Below, piece after piece: positions 20,475 through 34,736 of a DNA stretch of 64,000 nucleotides. Positions within the stretch are counted from its first letter, which is position 1, and each line of letters starts with the position of its first letter. Source of the DNA: Cytobacillus firmus (GTDB taxonomy: Bacteria; Bacillota; Bacilli; Bacillales; Cytobacillaceae); assembly GCF_023612095.1 (NCBI RefSeq), contig NZ_CP086235.1, positions 703,001-767,000 of the forward strand, in the 5' to 3' direction. The notes beneath the pieces were generated by a model. It was not told the origin of the DNA and ran no database searches. It saw only the letters and a list, made by a program, of their open reading frames with translations. The position numbers were made by a program, and so were the translations under genes.

Positions 20475-21806
20475 ATGAATTTGAAAGCTGGGTTATGGCA
20501 GCAGCAGACAATGAAATTAACAATGACACAGGAGCTGACGCAGGCGATTGCCCTTCTGCAATACAGCACACAGGAGCTTTCTGCTTTCCTGGAAAGCAAG
20601 GCGCTTGAAAATCCCCTTCTAAAAGTAGAGTCCGGTCATGTCCAGTCGATGGATCCCCGTTATGACCGTGTCAAACCGACAAGGATAAAAGCCGAAAAAG
20701 ATAAAATAAATTGGATTGAGCAGATTGGCTGCGGAAAGACCGTGCTGCTTGATGAATATTTGAAATCACAGCTTCATTTGAATTTAAACAGGGATGAACA
20801 AAAAGTGATTGAGCATCTTATTGACAGCCTTGATGAAAACGGTTACTTCCGGGCGGACCTGAAGGCATTAGCCGATGCTCTTAACATGCCCCTTGAGAAA
20901 GTGGAGCAGATGCTTGAAGAGCTGCAGGAACTTGAGCCCGCCGGCGTTGGTGCAAGAAATCTTCAGGAGTGTCTGTCCCTCCAGATTAAGAGATTGCCGC
21001 AAGAAAATGAACTGGCTGAAATCATTATAGATGAATACTTTACCCTGTTTGCTGAAAAGAAGTGGAAAGAAATCGCAAAACAGCTCGGTGTGGAGCTTAG
21101 AGACATACAGACGGTATTTGACCTTGTGCAGACGTTGAACCCAAGGCCGGCTTCATCCTTCCAGAGCGAAAAATCCGCCTACATAACACCGGACGTGATT
21201 ATTCAGTGGGATGGCAGCTCTTTTTCAGTCAGTGTTTTTGATGAAGTACTTCCCAAAATCAGCTTTAATGAACCTTATTATAAAAAGTTCTCGGCTAGTG
21301 GTGATCGAAATGTCAGCCGTTTCCTGCAGGAAAAGCAGCAGGATTATCAATGGATTATAAGAAGTATTGAGCAGAGGAAAGAGACTCTTGCAAATGTGAC
21401 TCTTAAAATTGTTGAAAAGCAGCAGGACTTTTTCATTAAAGGGCCAGCACATCTGAAGCCGATGACAATGAAGGAAATATCAGATGAACTCGACATTCAT
21501 GAATCAACAGTGAGCAGGGCAGTCCGGGAAAAGTATGCGCAAACGCCATTTGGGACGTATGAACTGAGATCGTTCTTCTCCAGCACGATCAAAACGACAT
21601 CTGATGAGAATACGTCTTCACAGCAGGTCAAGACGATTATTGGTAAAATGATAGAAAAAGAAAATAAACAAAAGCCTTTATCCGATCAGGAGCTTGTGAA
21701 GCTGCTGAAGGAAAAAGAGGGGATGGTTGTCAGCAGAAGAACGATTGCAAAATATCGGGATCAGCTGAGCATCCCGTCATCATCCAAACGGAAAAGGTAT
21801 GACTGA
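20475..21806 (+). CDS. sigL: RNA polymerase sigma-54 factor (SigL/RpoN)
   Basis: Sigma factor for -12/-24 promoters, needing enhancer-binding activators such as RocR or BkdR. The 443-residue product has the glutamine-rich activator-interacting region at the start (QQQTMKLTMTQELTQAIALLQ), a core-binding region (about 100-290), an HTH (MKEISDELDIHESTVSRAV near 335) and a C-terminal RpoN box RRTIAKYRDQL. ATG 20475 is chosen because ACAGGGGGA precedes it at normal spacing; an in-frame extension to 20409 lacks one. No activator gene is in this window. Confidence 0.95.
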   Translation: MNLKAGLWQQQTMKLTMTQELTQAIALLQYSTQELSAFLESKALENPLLKVESGHVQSMDPRYDRVKPTRIKAEKDKINWIEQIGCGKTVLLDEYLKSQLHLNLNRDEQKVIEHLIDSLDENGYFRADLKALADALNMPLEKVEQMLEELQELEPAGVGARNLQECLSLQIKRLPQENELAEIIIDEYFTLFAEKKWKEIAKQLGVELRDIQTVFDLVQTLNPRPASSFQSEKSAYITPDVIIQWDGSSFSVSVFDEVLPKISFNEPYYKKFSASGDRNVSRFLQEKQQDYQWIIRSIEQRKETLANVTLKIVEKQQDFFIKGPAHLKPMTMKEISDELDIHESTVSRAVREKYAQTPFGTYELRSFFSSTIKTTSDENTSSQQVKTIIGKMIEKENKQKPLSDQELVKLLKEKEGMVVSRRTIAKYRDQLSIPSSSKRKRYD

Positions 21807-21823
21807 CAAAGGAGATTTGCTGA

Positions 21824-22072
21824 TTGAAACAGCCAGAGCTAGTGTTTTATACACGCAGCAGATGCCCGCTGTGTGATAAAGCTAAGAGTGTGTTAGTTGA
21901 ATTAAAGAGAGACTATGAATTTACGTTAATTGAAAAAGATATTGATGAGAGCGATGAACTGACTGAAAAGTATGGACTTATGATTCCGGTAGTTGAAATT
22001 GAAGGGCGTGAAGTACAGTTCGGGCATATTGACCCTATTACAGTAAGTGAAGCGCTTACAGAAAAAAACTGA
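21824..22072 (+). CDS. Glutaredoxin-family protein
   Basis: An 82-residue thioredoxin-fold protein. FYTRSRCPLCDKAK gives a CxxC pair near 14-17. MIPVVEIEGREV near 54 includes the cis-proline typical of glutaredoxins. The redox partner is unknown. TTG start nine bases after GGAG, 17 bp behind sigL and therefore probably cotranscribed. Confidence 0.88.
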   Translation: MKQPELVFYTRSRCPLCDKAKSVLVELKRDYEFTLIEKDIDESDELTEKYGLMIPVVEIEGREVQFGHIDPITVSEALTEKN

Positions 22073-22095
22073 GTTTTATCAGTTGATTTCAATAC

Positions 22096-22138
22096 TCACT
22101 CTTGCTATTATTGAGAAGAAGCAAGGGTGATTTTTTTT
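22096..22138 (+). terminator. Terminator before the glycolytic operon
   Basis: TCACTCTTGC pairs with GCAAGGGTGA followed by eight T residues. It ends the sigL transcript eight bases before the CggR operator. Confidence 0.75.
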
Positions 22139-22145
22139 GCAGTAA

Positions 22146-22183
22146 GTGGGACATAATATGTCTATGCGGGACAAAAAATGACC
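22146..22183 (+). promoter_or_regulatory. CggR operator
   Basis: Two direct half-sites, TGGGAC-N6-TGTC and CGGGAC-N6-TGAC, closely match the B. subtilis CggR operator (CGGGAC-N6-TGTC twice). It lies 25 bp before the cggR start and covers the likely -10 CATAAT (22152-22157). Fructose-1,6-bisphosphate is the known inducer. Confidence 0.85.
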
Positions 22184-22207
22184 ACATATGATGAAGGAGC
22201 TTTCCGG

Positions 22208-23230
22208 ATGTACTCACTAATTGATATTCAAAAAAGATTATTGCCTGATATGCTTGCGGTTATGCAGAAGCGTTATGGGATTCTTCATTACATTGGGCTG
22301 ATGGAGCCGGTTGGAAGAAGAAGCCTTGCAGTCAGTATGGGGTTGACGGAAAGAGTGCTGAGAAGTGAGGTTGAATTTTTAAAAGACCAGAACCTGATCC
22401 TCATTTCAAGTACAGGAATGAGTCTTTCTCCCGATGGCAAAGAATTACTCGGAGCTCTTGAAGGAATAATGAGAGATATTTCGGGTATAGCCGTAATGGA
22501 GCAGGAATTATCCCGAAAGCTTGGCATTCGCCAGGCGATCATTGTTTCCGGAAACAGCGATGAATCTCCATGGGTGAAGCAGGAGCTTGGCAGAGCAACA
22601 GCAATGTGTATGAAATCAAGCCTCAAAGGAAAAAATATCATCGCAGTTACAGGCGGGTCCACAATGGCAGCCGTAGCGGAGATGCTTACTCCTGATCTTG
22701 CCGAACGTGATTGGCTGTTTGTGCCGGCACGTGGCGGAATAGGCGAAGATGTTAAAAACCAGGCTAACACCATTTGTGCCAAAATGGCTGATCATACTGA
22801 TTCCAGGCACCGTGTCCTGTATGTGCCGGACCAGGTAAGCAGGGAGATGTATGAAAGCATTATTAAAGAACCCAATATTAAGGAAGTAATCACCCAGATC
22901 AAATCGGCAAGCATGGTTTTGCACGGGATTGGGGACGCTATTACAATGGCGGAACGCCGCAAAACCAGTGAAGAAGATTTGGTTAAAATCAAGCAAGCCA
23001 AAGCAGTCGGGGAATCATTTGGCTATTACTTCAATGAAGGCGGCGAGATTGTACATAAGGTTCAGACCATCGGCCTTCAGCTGGATGACCTATCACAAAT
23101 TGAACATGTCATTGCAGTAGCAGGCGGCTCCACAAAGGCTAAAGCCATCGCTGCATACATGAAACGGGCACCATCCTCTACCATACTAGTGACAGACGAA
23201 GGTGCAGCAAAACAGTTGATAAAAGGGTAA
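22208..23230 (+). CDS. cggR: Central glycolytic genes regulator
   Basis: SorC-family repressor of 340 residues controlling the gapA operon. The N-terminal winged helix (about 15-85; SLAVSMGLTERVLRSEVEFL) binds the operator just upstream. The C-terminal sugar-phosphate domain shows VTGGSTMAAVAE near 150, VPARGGIGEDV near 175 and VAGGSTKAKAIAAYM near 305. ATG 22208 is chosen from AAGGAG seven bases upstream. It is first gene of cggR-gapA-pgk-tpiA-gpmI-eno. Confidence 0.96.
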   Translation: MYSLIDIQKRLLPDMLAVMQKRYGILHYIGLMEPVGRRSLAVSMGLTERVLRSEVEFLKDQNLILISSTGMSLSPDGKELLGALEGIMRDISGIAVMEQELSRKLGIRQAIIVSGNSDESPWVKQELGRATAMCMKSSLKGKNIIAVTGGSTMAAVAEMLTPDLAERDWLFVPARGGIGEDVKNQANTICAKMADHTDSRHRVLYVPDQVSREMYESIIKEPNIKEVITQIKSASMVLHGIGDAITMAERRKTSEEDLVKIKQAKAVGESFGYYFNEGGEIVHKVQTIGLQLDDLSQIEHVIAVAGGSTKAKAIAAYMKRAPSSTILVTDEGAAKQLIKG

Positions 23231-24283
<1,053 letters not shown>

Positions 24284-24355
24284 TTCTCACAAAAATATTC
24301 GTTATACGAAGCATTCACAAGCTGACTTTTTTCTCTGAAAAAACACCTCATCTTG

Positions 24356-24385
24356 TTGGATATTCAAATCGCTAGCGTCTATAAT
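24356..24385 (+). promoter_or_regulatory. Possible promoter directly before a terminator, gapA-pgk gap
   Basis: TTGGAT (24356-24361), an 18-bp spacer and a perfect TATAAT (24380-24385). The hairpin at 24396 begins only 11 bp after the -10, so most transcripts from here would end at once. This could be a real pgk promoter with attenuation or a chance match. Confidence 0.35.
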
Positions 24386-24395
24386 GGATAAGGGT

Positions 24396-24432
24396 AAAAG
24401 GGGAGCAGGGAAACATTCCCTCTCCCCTTTGT
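24396..24432 (+). terminator. Terminator/attenuator between gapA and pgk
   Basis: AAAGGGGAG and CTCCCCTTT pair, with an inner AGGGAA/TTCCCT stem, followed by GTTTT. It would reduce read-through from gapA into pgk, consistent with the higher gapA expression known in B. subtilis. Confidence 0.7.
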
Positions 24433-24460
24433 TTTAAGTAAAACTATTTAACCGGGATGG

Positions 24461-24526
24461 TGCTTAGCTCCCGAACCTGGAGGCTTTTAGTCTATGAGCC
24501 GTCAGGCAAGGCGCTTCCGCTTTTCT
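24461..24526. repeat. Dispersed CTAGCTCC...GGCGCTTCCGCTTTTCT repeat, degenerate copy
   Basis: Starts TGCTTAGCTCC and ends CAAGGCGCTTCCGCTTTTCT, the right end identical to the 19.2-kb copy; the left arm has decayed. It ends six bases before the pgk ribosome binding site AAGGAGG. Confidence 0.6.
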
Positions 24527-24546
24527 GGTAAGGAGGTCCTTTTGCT

Positions 24547-29448
<4,902 letters not shown>

Positions 29449-29460
29449 TCTTGCTTGTGC

Positions 29461-29488
29461 AGCCGTCCCGGGTGGGGCGGCTGTTTTT
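29461..29488 (+). terminator. Terminator of the glycolytic operon
   Basis: AGCCGTCCC and GGGGCGGCT pair around GGGT and are followed by six T residues, 12 bp after eno. Confidence 0.85.
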
Positions 29489-29563
29489 TGGCTTGGCCAA
29501 GAGCTTTCTGAACGCACAAAAATAGAATTTATTTTCAGCTCTTGTGCGAACCTCAAAATCTTA

Positions 29564-29592
29564 TTGTGAATACCATTAAAATGTGATAAATT
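29564..29592 (+). promoter_or_regulatory. Probable secG promoter
   Basis: TTGTGA (29564-29569), a 17-bp spacer and TAAATT (29587-29592), 39 bp before the secG start. Confidence 0.45.
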
Positions 29593-29630
29593 AAGAATAA
29601 TGTGATTGTACGTTTTCAGGAGGTGGCTTC

Positions 29631-29864
29631 ATGCATACATTATTGATTACCCTTTTAGTCATTGTTTCGATTGCCCTTATTGTAGTTGTACTCCTTCAGT
29701 CTGGTAAAAGCGCAGGTCTTTCCGGTGCCATTTCAGGGGGAGCAGAGCAGCTTTTTGGAAAGCAAAAAGCGCGCGGTATTGATCTCGTTCTTCACCGCAC
29801 TACCGTTGTTCTTTCAGTCTTATTCTTTGTACTTACTGTTTTAGTTTCTTATTTTGCGGTATAA
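29631..29864 (+). CDS. secG: Preprotein translocase subunit SecG
   Basis: Small membrane partner of SecYE that aids SecA-driven export. The 77-residue product has two hydrophobic helices (about 3-23 and 53-75) linked by the conserved cytoplasmic loop [20 protein letters not shown] with the SGGAEQLFG stretch. AGGAGGTGG precedes the ATG. The secG-est-rnr-smpB-ssrA order is as in other bacilli. Confidence 0.95.
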   Translation: MHTLLITLLVIVSIALIVVVLLQSGKSAGLSGAISGGAEQLFGKQKARGIDLVLHRTTVVLSVLFFVLTVLVSYFAV

Positions 29865-29875
29865 ATGAATGCAGC

Positions 29876-29905
29876 GCCTGGCCTTCAGAAGGTCAGGCTT
29901 TTATT
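29876..29905 (+). terminator. Terminator after secG
   Basis: GCCTGGCCTT pairs with AAGGTCAGGC, followed by TTTTATTTTT. Confidence 0.75.
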
Positions 29906-29986
29906 TTTCTTCGGCAGTTTTCGCTTAAGAAAGCTTTTTATTGGCATGTTCCCCCGCTGTTTGCTAAAAATAAGGAATGCAGATTC

Positions 29987-30002
29987 AATCAAACGTTTGA
30001 TT
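29987..30002. promoter_or_regulatory. 16-bp palindrome upstream of est
   Basis: AATCAAACGTTTGATT is the core of the 24-bp palindrome at 1350-1373. It ends 41 bp before the est start, in the promoter region, so it is a probable operator. Confidence 0.5.
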
Positions 30003-30043
30003 AATAAAATTATAGGAATCATAAGGTAAAAGGAGTTTTATCA

Positions 30044-30790
30044 ATGAGAGTTGTTGCACCAAAACCGTTTACATTTGGAAATGGAAAAAGAGCAGTCCTG
30101 CTTCTGCATGGTTTTACCGGAAATACAGCAGATGTCAGAATGATGGCAAGGTTTCTTGAAACGAAGGGCTATACCTGCCATGCCCCGCAATATAAGGGAC
30201 ATGGGGTTCCGCCGGAAGAGCTTGTTCATACAGGCCCGGAAGACTGGTGGAAAGATGTGATGGAAGGGTACGAATTTCTGAAAAATAAGGGACATAAAGA
30301 AATTGCAGTGGCCGGACTTTCACTTGGCGGCGTATTTTCCCTTAAATTGGGTTACACTGTACCTGTAAAGGGTATTGTCCCGATGTGCGCACCAATGTAC
30401 ATAAAAAGCGAAGAAGTCATGTATGAAGGAATTCTGAGCTATGCAAGAGAATATAAAAGACTTGAAGGAAAGACGGAAGACCAAATTGAGCAGGAAATGA
30501 AAGAGTTCCAGAAAACACCGATGAATACATTAAAGGCACTCCAGGAGCTGATCGCGGATGTGCGCAATCATGTGGATATGATTTACTCGCCGACATTTGT
30601 TGTACAGGCACGACATGACCATATGATCAACACGGATAGTGCCAACATCATTTTCAATGAAGTGGAGAATGACTTAAAGAAACTCAAGTGGTACGAAGAA
30701 TCCGGGCACGTCATTACTCTGGATAAAGAGCGTGACCAGCTGCATGAAGATGTATATGAGTTTTTAGAAAAGCTTGATTGGGAAGAATAA
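30044..30790 (+). CDS. est: Carboxylesterase (Est30/YvaK family)
   Basis: Alpha/beta hydrolase of 248 residues closely resembling Geobacillus Est30 and B. subtilis YvaK, which hydrolyse short-chain esters. The oxyanion HGFTG lies near 24, the nucleophile elbow GLSLGGVF has Ser near 94, Asp lies in [10 protein letters not shown] near 193, and His in SGHVITLD near 223. No signal peptide, so cytoplasmic. AAGGAG precedes the ATG. A palindromic operator lies upstream. The physiological substrate is unknown. Confidence 0.94.
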   Translation: MRVVAPKPFTFGNGKRAVLLLHGFTGNTADVRMMARFLETKGYTCHAPQYKGHGVPPEELVHTGPEDWWKDVMEGYEFLKNKGHKEIAVAGLSLGGVFSLKLGYTVPVKGIVPMCAPMYIKSEEVMYEGILSYAREYKRLEGKTEDQIEQEMKEFQKTPMNTLKALQELIADVRNHVDMIYSPTFVVQARHDHMINTDSANIIFNEVENDLKKLKWYEESGHVITLDKERDQLHEDVYEFLEKLDWEE

Positions 30791-30826
30791 TAACAAAAGA
30801 AAAACTCCCTGAGGAGGGATGAAGAT

Positions 30827-33151
30827 ATGGAAAATAACATACAACAGCTGATCGACAAGCTGCTTCATTATATGAAGGATGAAGCCTATAAGCCATTGAC
30901 GGTCCAGGAGCTGGAAGCCGCATTTGGAATTGAGGATTCCACAGGCTTCAAAGACTTCGTCAAGGCGCTTGTTGTCATGGAGGAAAAAGGGCTAGTCGTC
31001 AGAACGAGAAGCAATCGTTATGGCCTGCCTGAAAAAATGAATCTGATCCGCGGGAAGCTTTCCGGCCACGCAAAGGGGTTTGCCTTTGTTATTCCGGAAG
31101 AGCAGGGGATGGATGATATATTTATCCCGCCCAATGAAACGAATAATGCCTTAAATGGGGATATTGTTCTCGCACGTGTGACGTCTGAGAGTTCAGGCCA
31201 GAGGCGGGAAGGCACCATTGTCCGTATCTTAGAGCGCGGTGTGACACAAATTGTCGGAACGTATACGGAAAGCAAGCACTTTGGATTTGTTATCCCCGAT
31301 GATAAAAAGTTTGCCAGCGATATTTTTATCCCCAAATCAGCATCAAAAGGTGCGGTTGAAGGGCATAAGGTCGTTGTAAAACTGACCACTTATCCAGAAG
31401 GCAGAAAGAGTGCAGAAGGAGAAGTCATCGACATACTTGGGCATAAAAACGACCCGGGTGTGGATATTCTGTCTGTTATTCACAAGCATGGCCTTCCGCT
31501 TGAGTTCCCGGATGAGGTGCTTAAGCAGGCTGAGGAAACGCCGGATACGATTGATCCAAGTGAGCTTGAAAACCGTCGTGACTTGAGAAATGAAGTTATT
31601 GTCACAATAGACGGTGCAGATGCAAAGGATCTTGATGATGCAGTAATGGTTAAAAAACTGGATAACGGCAACTACAAGCTTGGCGTTCATATTGCCGATG
31701 TCACGTACTATGTCCGTGAGGATTCCCCGATTGACAGGGAAGCGGAAGAGCGGGCAACCTCTGTGTATTTAGTGGACCGGGTTATCCCGATGATCCCGCA
31801 TCGCTTATCAAATGGCATTTGCTCATTGAATCCGAAAGTGGACCGGCTTACTCTTTCTTGTGAGATGGAAATCACATCGGATGGAGAAGTAGTGAATCAC
31901 GAAATTTTCCAGAGTGTGATTAAAACAACGGAACGAATGACTTATTCAGATGTGAATAAGATCTTAGAAGAGCAGGACGAAGAACTTATCAACAGATACC
32001 AACCGCTTGTGCCGATGTTCGAAATGATGAAGGAGCTTTCTCTGATCCTGCGTAAAAAGAGAATGCACCGCGGAGCCATCGACTTTGATTTTAAAGAAGC
32101 GAAGGTCATTGTGGATGAAGAGGGCAACCCGACAGAAGTCGCATTGCGTGAACGCTCGATTGCAGAGCGCCTGATTGAAGAGTTTATGCTCGCAGCCAAT
32201 GAAACCGTTGCTGAGCACTTCCATTGGATGGAAGTACCGTTCATTTACCGTATCCATGAAGATCCAAAAGAAGATAAGCTTAGAAGATTTTTTGAGTTTA
32301 TTACAAACTTCGGCTATATCGTAAAAGGAACAGCTAATTCCGTTCACCCGCGTGCCCTTCAGGGAATCATTGAAGAGGTTCAGGGAAAACCGGAAGAAAT
32401 GGTGGTCAGCACAGTGATGCTGCGCTCTATGCAGCAGGCGAAGTACTTTGAAGAGAGCCTTGGGCACTTCGGGTTATCAACAGAGTTTTACACACACTTC
32501 ACATCACCGATCCGCCGTTACCCGGACTTAATTGTCCACAGACTTATCCGCACTTACTTAATTGAAGGCAAGCTGGATCAGGCGACAAGGGAAAAGTGGA
32601 ACGTACAGCTGCCAGACATTGCCGAACACTCTTCCAATATGGAGCGCCGTGCAGTTGAAGCGGAACGTGAAACAGATGAACTGAAGAAAGCGGAATATAT
32701 GGCTGATAAAATCGGCGAGGAATATGATGGGATCATCAGCTCTGTTACAAACTTTGGCATGTTTGTCGAGCTTCCAAACACGATTGAAGGACTTATCCAT
32801 GTCAGCTATATGACAGACGATTATTACCGCTATGATGAGCGCCAGATGGCGATGATCGGGGAGCGTACGGGTAATGTCTACCGCATTGGCGACGAGATTA
32901 CAGTCCGTGTCGTTAATGTAAACAAAGACGAACGCTCAATTGATTTTGAAATCGTCGGCATGAAGGGAACCCGCAGACGGGAAAATCGGGATGCGCCAAA
33001 GGTGTTCAAGACTGGCAGCACCGAGAAAAAGCCGCGCAGAGGGAAGTCTGATGAGGGCAAAGGAAACAGTCCAGGCGGTCCAAGAAAGAAAAAAGAGAAA
33101 AAGCATTACGAAAATGCGCCAAAAGCAAAGCGGAAGAAAAAGAAGCGGTAA
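30827..33151 (+). CDS. rnr: Ribonuclease R
   Basis: Processive 3'-5' exoribonuclease of the RNB family, 774 residues. An N-terminal helix-turn-helix (about 1-65) is followed by two cold-shock domains, the RNB catalytic core with the aspartate cluster [12 protein letters not shown] near 270, and the motif [16 protein letters not shown] near 565. An S1 domain spans about 640-720 and a lysine-rich tail closes the protein. It acts with SmpB and tmRNA, both encoded directly downstream, in degrading non-stop mRNA. Confidence 0.97.
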   Translation: MENNIQQLIDKLLHYMKDEAYKPLTVQELEAAFGIEDSTGFKDFVKALVVMEEKGLVVRTRSNRYGLPEKMNLIRGKLSGHAKGFAFVIPEEQGMDDIFIPPNETNNALNGDIVLARVTSESSGQRREGTIVRILERGVTQIVGTYTESKHFGFVIPDDKKFASDIFIPKSASKGAVEGHKVVVKLTTYPEGRKSAEGEVIDILGHKNDPGVDILSVIHKHGLPLEFPDEVLKQAEETPDTIDPSELENRRDLRNEVIVTIDGADAKDLDDAVMVKKLDNGNYKLGVHIADVTYYVREDSPIDREAEERATSVYLVDRVIPMIPHRLSNGICSLNPKVDRLTLSCEMEITSDGEVVNHEIFQSVIKTTERMTYSDVNKILEEQDEELINRYQPLVPMFEMMKELSLILRKKRMHRGAIDFDFKEAKVIVDEEGNPTEVALRERSIAERLIEEFMLAANETVAEHFHWMEVPFIYRIHEDPKEDKLRRFFEFITNFGYIVKGTANSVHPRALQGIIEEVQGKPEEMVVSTVMLRSMQQAKYFEESLGHFGLSTEFYTHFTSPIRRYPDLIVHRLIRTYLIEGKLDQATREKWNVQLPDIAEHSSNMERRAVEAERETDELKKAEYMADKIGEEYDGIISSVTNFGMFVELPNTIEGLIHVSYMTDDYYRYDERQMAMIGERTGNVYRIGDEITVRVVNVNKDERSIDFEIVGMKGTRRRENRDAPKVFKTGSTEKKPRRGKSDEGKGNSPGGPRKKKEKKHYENAPKAKRKKKKR

Positions 33152-33155
33152 ATGT

Positions 33156-33184
33156 GGGAGGGCCTTAAAGGCTCTCTCTTTCCT
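33156..33184 (+). terminator. Possible terminator after rnr
   Basis: GAGGGCCTT and AAGGCTCTC form a short-loop hairpin with some G-U pairing, followed by TCTTTCCTT. Weak. Confidence 0.45.
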
Positions 33185-33202
33185 TCCCGGCAGGGCTCCG
33201 CG

Positions 33203-33231
33203 TTGAGAGGGGCATGCAATTTTGCTATAAT
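33203..33231 (+). promoter_or_regulatory. Sigma-A promoter of smpB
   Basis: TTGAGA (33203-33208), a 17-bp spacer and TATAAT (33226-33231). Confidence 0.6.
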
Positions 33232-33300
33232 AAAGAAACCGATAGAGAACGGATGCTGCATTTCCTGATAACAGGAAAGGGGAGCAAAGGGGGATTCAAC

Positions 33301-33768
33301 ATGCCAAAAGGAACTGGCAAAATGGTTGCGCAAAATAAAAAGGCCTATCATGACTATGCTATAGAAGAAACATATGAAGCGGGAATTGTTCTGCAGGGAA
33401 CAGAAATTAAATCGATCCGGGCGGGCAAGGTGAACCTGAAGGACTCATATGCTAGAATTCAAAACAATGAGCTCTTTCTTTTCGGCATGCATGTCAGTCC
33501 TTATGAGCAGGGAAACCGCTACAATCACGATCCGCTAAGGACCAGAAAGCTTCTCCTGCACAGAAAAGAAATCAGCAAGCTGATCGGTGAGTCGAAGGAA
33601 GTCGGCTACTCGATCGTTCCATTAAAAATGTACCTCAAGAATGGTTATGCAAAAGTTTTAATTGGCCTGGCAAGGGGTAAAAAGAAATATGATAAGCGTG
33701 AGGATCTCAAGAAGAAAGAAGCCAAGCGTGAAGTTGAGCGTGCTTTCCGTGAAAGGCAGAAAATGTAA
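33301..33768 (+). CDS. smpB: SsrA-binding protein SmpB
   Basis: Binds the tRNA-like domain of tmRNA and carries it into stalled ribosomes for trans-translation. The 155-residue product shows [18 protein letters not shown] near 12, [20 protein letters not shown] near 32, and a basic C-terminal tail ([19 protein letters not shown]) that occupies the mRNA channel. ATG 33301 follows AAAGGGGGA; a frame extending to 33214 overlaps the promoter -10 and is unlikely. Its RNA partner ssrA lies 144 bp downstream, making the split T-loop there directly relevant to SmpB. Confidence 0.97.
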   Translation: MPKGTGKMVAQNKKAYHDYAIEETYEAGIVLQGTEIKSIRAGKVNLKDSYARIQNNELFLFGMHVSPYEQGNRYNHDPLRTRKLLLHRKEISKLIGESKEVGYSIVPLKMYLKNGYAKVLIGLARGKKKYDKREDLKKKEAKREVERAFRERQKM

Positions 33769-33784
33769 ATCCAGAACCTTACAA

Positions 33785-33812
33785 TTGAAAAATTTGCTCA
33801 GTGTGCTATAAT
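33785..33812 (+). promoter_or_regulatory. Promoter of ssrA
   Basis: TTGAAA (33785-33790), a 16-bp spacer and TATAAT (33807-33812). Transcription from here would give a precursor with about 95 nt of leader. A second TATAAT lies at 33907-33912, directly before the mature 5' end. Confidence 0.55.
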
Positions 33813-33912
33813 AGTAATTGTCACAGCGAGTGACACAAACTTTAGCTCATCTATTTCGAGCTTATCCGAACGTCAGCGTGCTGAATAAGATTCGGCGCAG
33901 ACCTATTATAAT

Positions 33913-34548
33913 GGGGACGCTACGGATTCGACAGGGATAGTTCGAGCTTAGGTTGCGAGTCGAGGGGATCGGCCTCGTTAAAACGTCAAAGCCAATAACT
34001 GGCAAAACTCAAAACAACTTCGCTTTAGCTGCCTAATAGGCCTTTAGCGGTTCGCCCCTCCATCGCCCATGTGGTAGGGTAGCGGACTCACTTTTAGTGG
34101 GCTACGCCGGATTCCACCGCCTGAGGATGAAGGAAGAGAACAACCAGGCTAGCTGGTCGGACGCCCGTCGATAGGCATAAGGATCAGCGAATCGCGAATA
34201 TATCGACTACACTCGTAGAAGCTTAAGTGCCGATATTTCTGGACGTGGGTTCGATTAATTATTAGTCGCCTTGTGTGGCAACACACAAGTGAAAATTCGG
34301 CTTTATCGGTGAAACCTAAGTCGCCATTGGCGATAGGGCAATGCCGAGCGGTATGTGGAGCAATCCAACAGCCGTGTATCGACTTATAGGCTGCCACAGA
34401 AGTGGTGGTACTAGGATGCGGAATCCTGCCTGAGCATCAGGTAAATTTATATTTCGCATAATACGCCGAAGGACCTGTTAAGACAGGTTCAAGATATAGT
34501 CAGTGCCATGACGAAAGCATGGAAGTGCACGTCCCACCGTCTCCACCA
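33913..34548 (+). ncRNA. ssrA: tmRNA (ssrA), T-loop split by a group I intron
   Basis: Transfer-messenger RNA that rescues stalled ribosomes with SmpB. The 5' acceptor GGGGACGCTACGGATTCGAC and the 3' acceptor GTCTCCACCA (CCA encoded, 34546-34548) pair as in B. subtilis. The tag frame from 34001 reads GKTQNNFALAA and ends in TAA TAG. The T-arm begins GTGGG-TTCGAT (34245-34255) but its partner T-CCCAC appears only at 34532. The 276 nt in between have group I intron features. Spliced length would be about 360 nt, as in B. subtilis tmRNA. Function therefore requires accurate self-splicing. Confidence 0.95.
34256..34531 (+). mobile_element. Group I intron inserted in the tmRNA T-loop
   Basis: The 5' exon ends in U (TTCGAT) and the proposed intron ends in G (GTGCACG), obeying the U-splice-site and terminal-G rules; joining them restores TTCGATT-CCCAC. 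GTTCAAGATATAGTC (34487-34501) matches the conserved P7/S element of group I cores (AAGATATAGTC). GTCG in the first 20 intron bases can pair with exon CGAU to form P1 with a U-G at the splice site. About 276 nt and no internal reading frame of note. Boundaries are inferred within one or two bases. Confidence 0.85.
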
Positions 34549-34573
34549 AATACATATTTGGTGGTTTTTTATT
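34543..34573 (+). terminator. Terminator of ssrA
   Basis: CCACCAAATA pairs with TATTTGGTGG and is followed by six T residues. The left arm begins within the tmRNA CCA end. Confidence 0.85.
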
Positions 34574-34582
34574 TGTCATTTT

Positions 34583-34736
34583 ATCGCAGTCTAACGGGCA
34601 GTAAGACCCCCACTTCAAGACTCAGAGGAATCAAAGGAGGATAAGTGGAGGTCAAACTGCCCGTAAAGGCCCGATTGGTTCAACTAACAATCAGTGGGGG
34701 ATAAGGAACACCCCCATTGATTGAAGTTTCACTTTA
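34583..34736. mobile_element. IS200/IS605-end-like non-autonomous element, long copy
   Basis: About 154 bp without a gene. The left half is a hairpin (ACGGGCAGT with ACTGCCCGT; CCCCCACTT with AAGTGGAGG). The right half is a second hairpin (CAATCAGTGGGGG with CCCCCATTGATTG) followed by AGTTTCAC, resembling the right end/omega-RNA end of tnpB-type IS605 elements. It shares a 25-bp left end and the right-end layout with the shorter copy at 42171. No tnpA or tnpB is present in this window. Classification is by resemblance. Confidence 0.6.

Noticed and set aside
33214..33300. N-terminal extension of SmpB
   Set aside because: It would run through the promoter -10 at 33226, and homologues start at MPKGTGK (33301).
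34256..34736. A single IStron (group I intron fused to an IS605 element)
   Set aside because: The tmRNA 3' exon and terminator separate the intron from the IS605-like element, so they are not one splicing unit.
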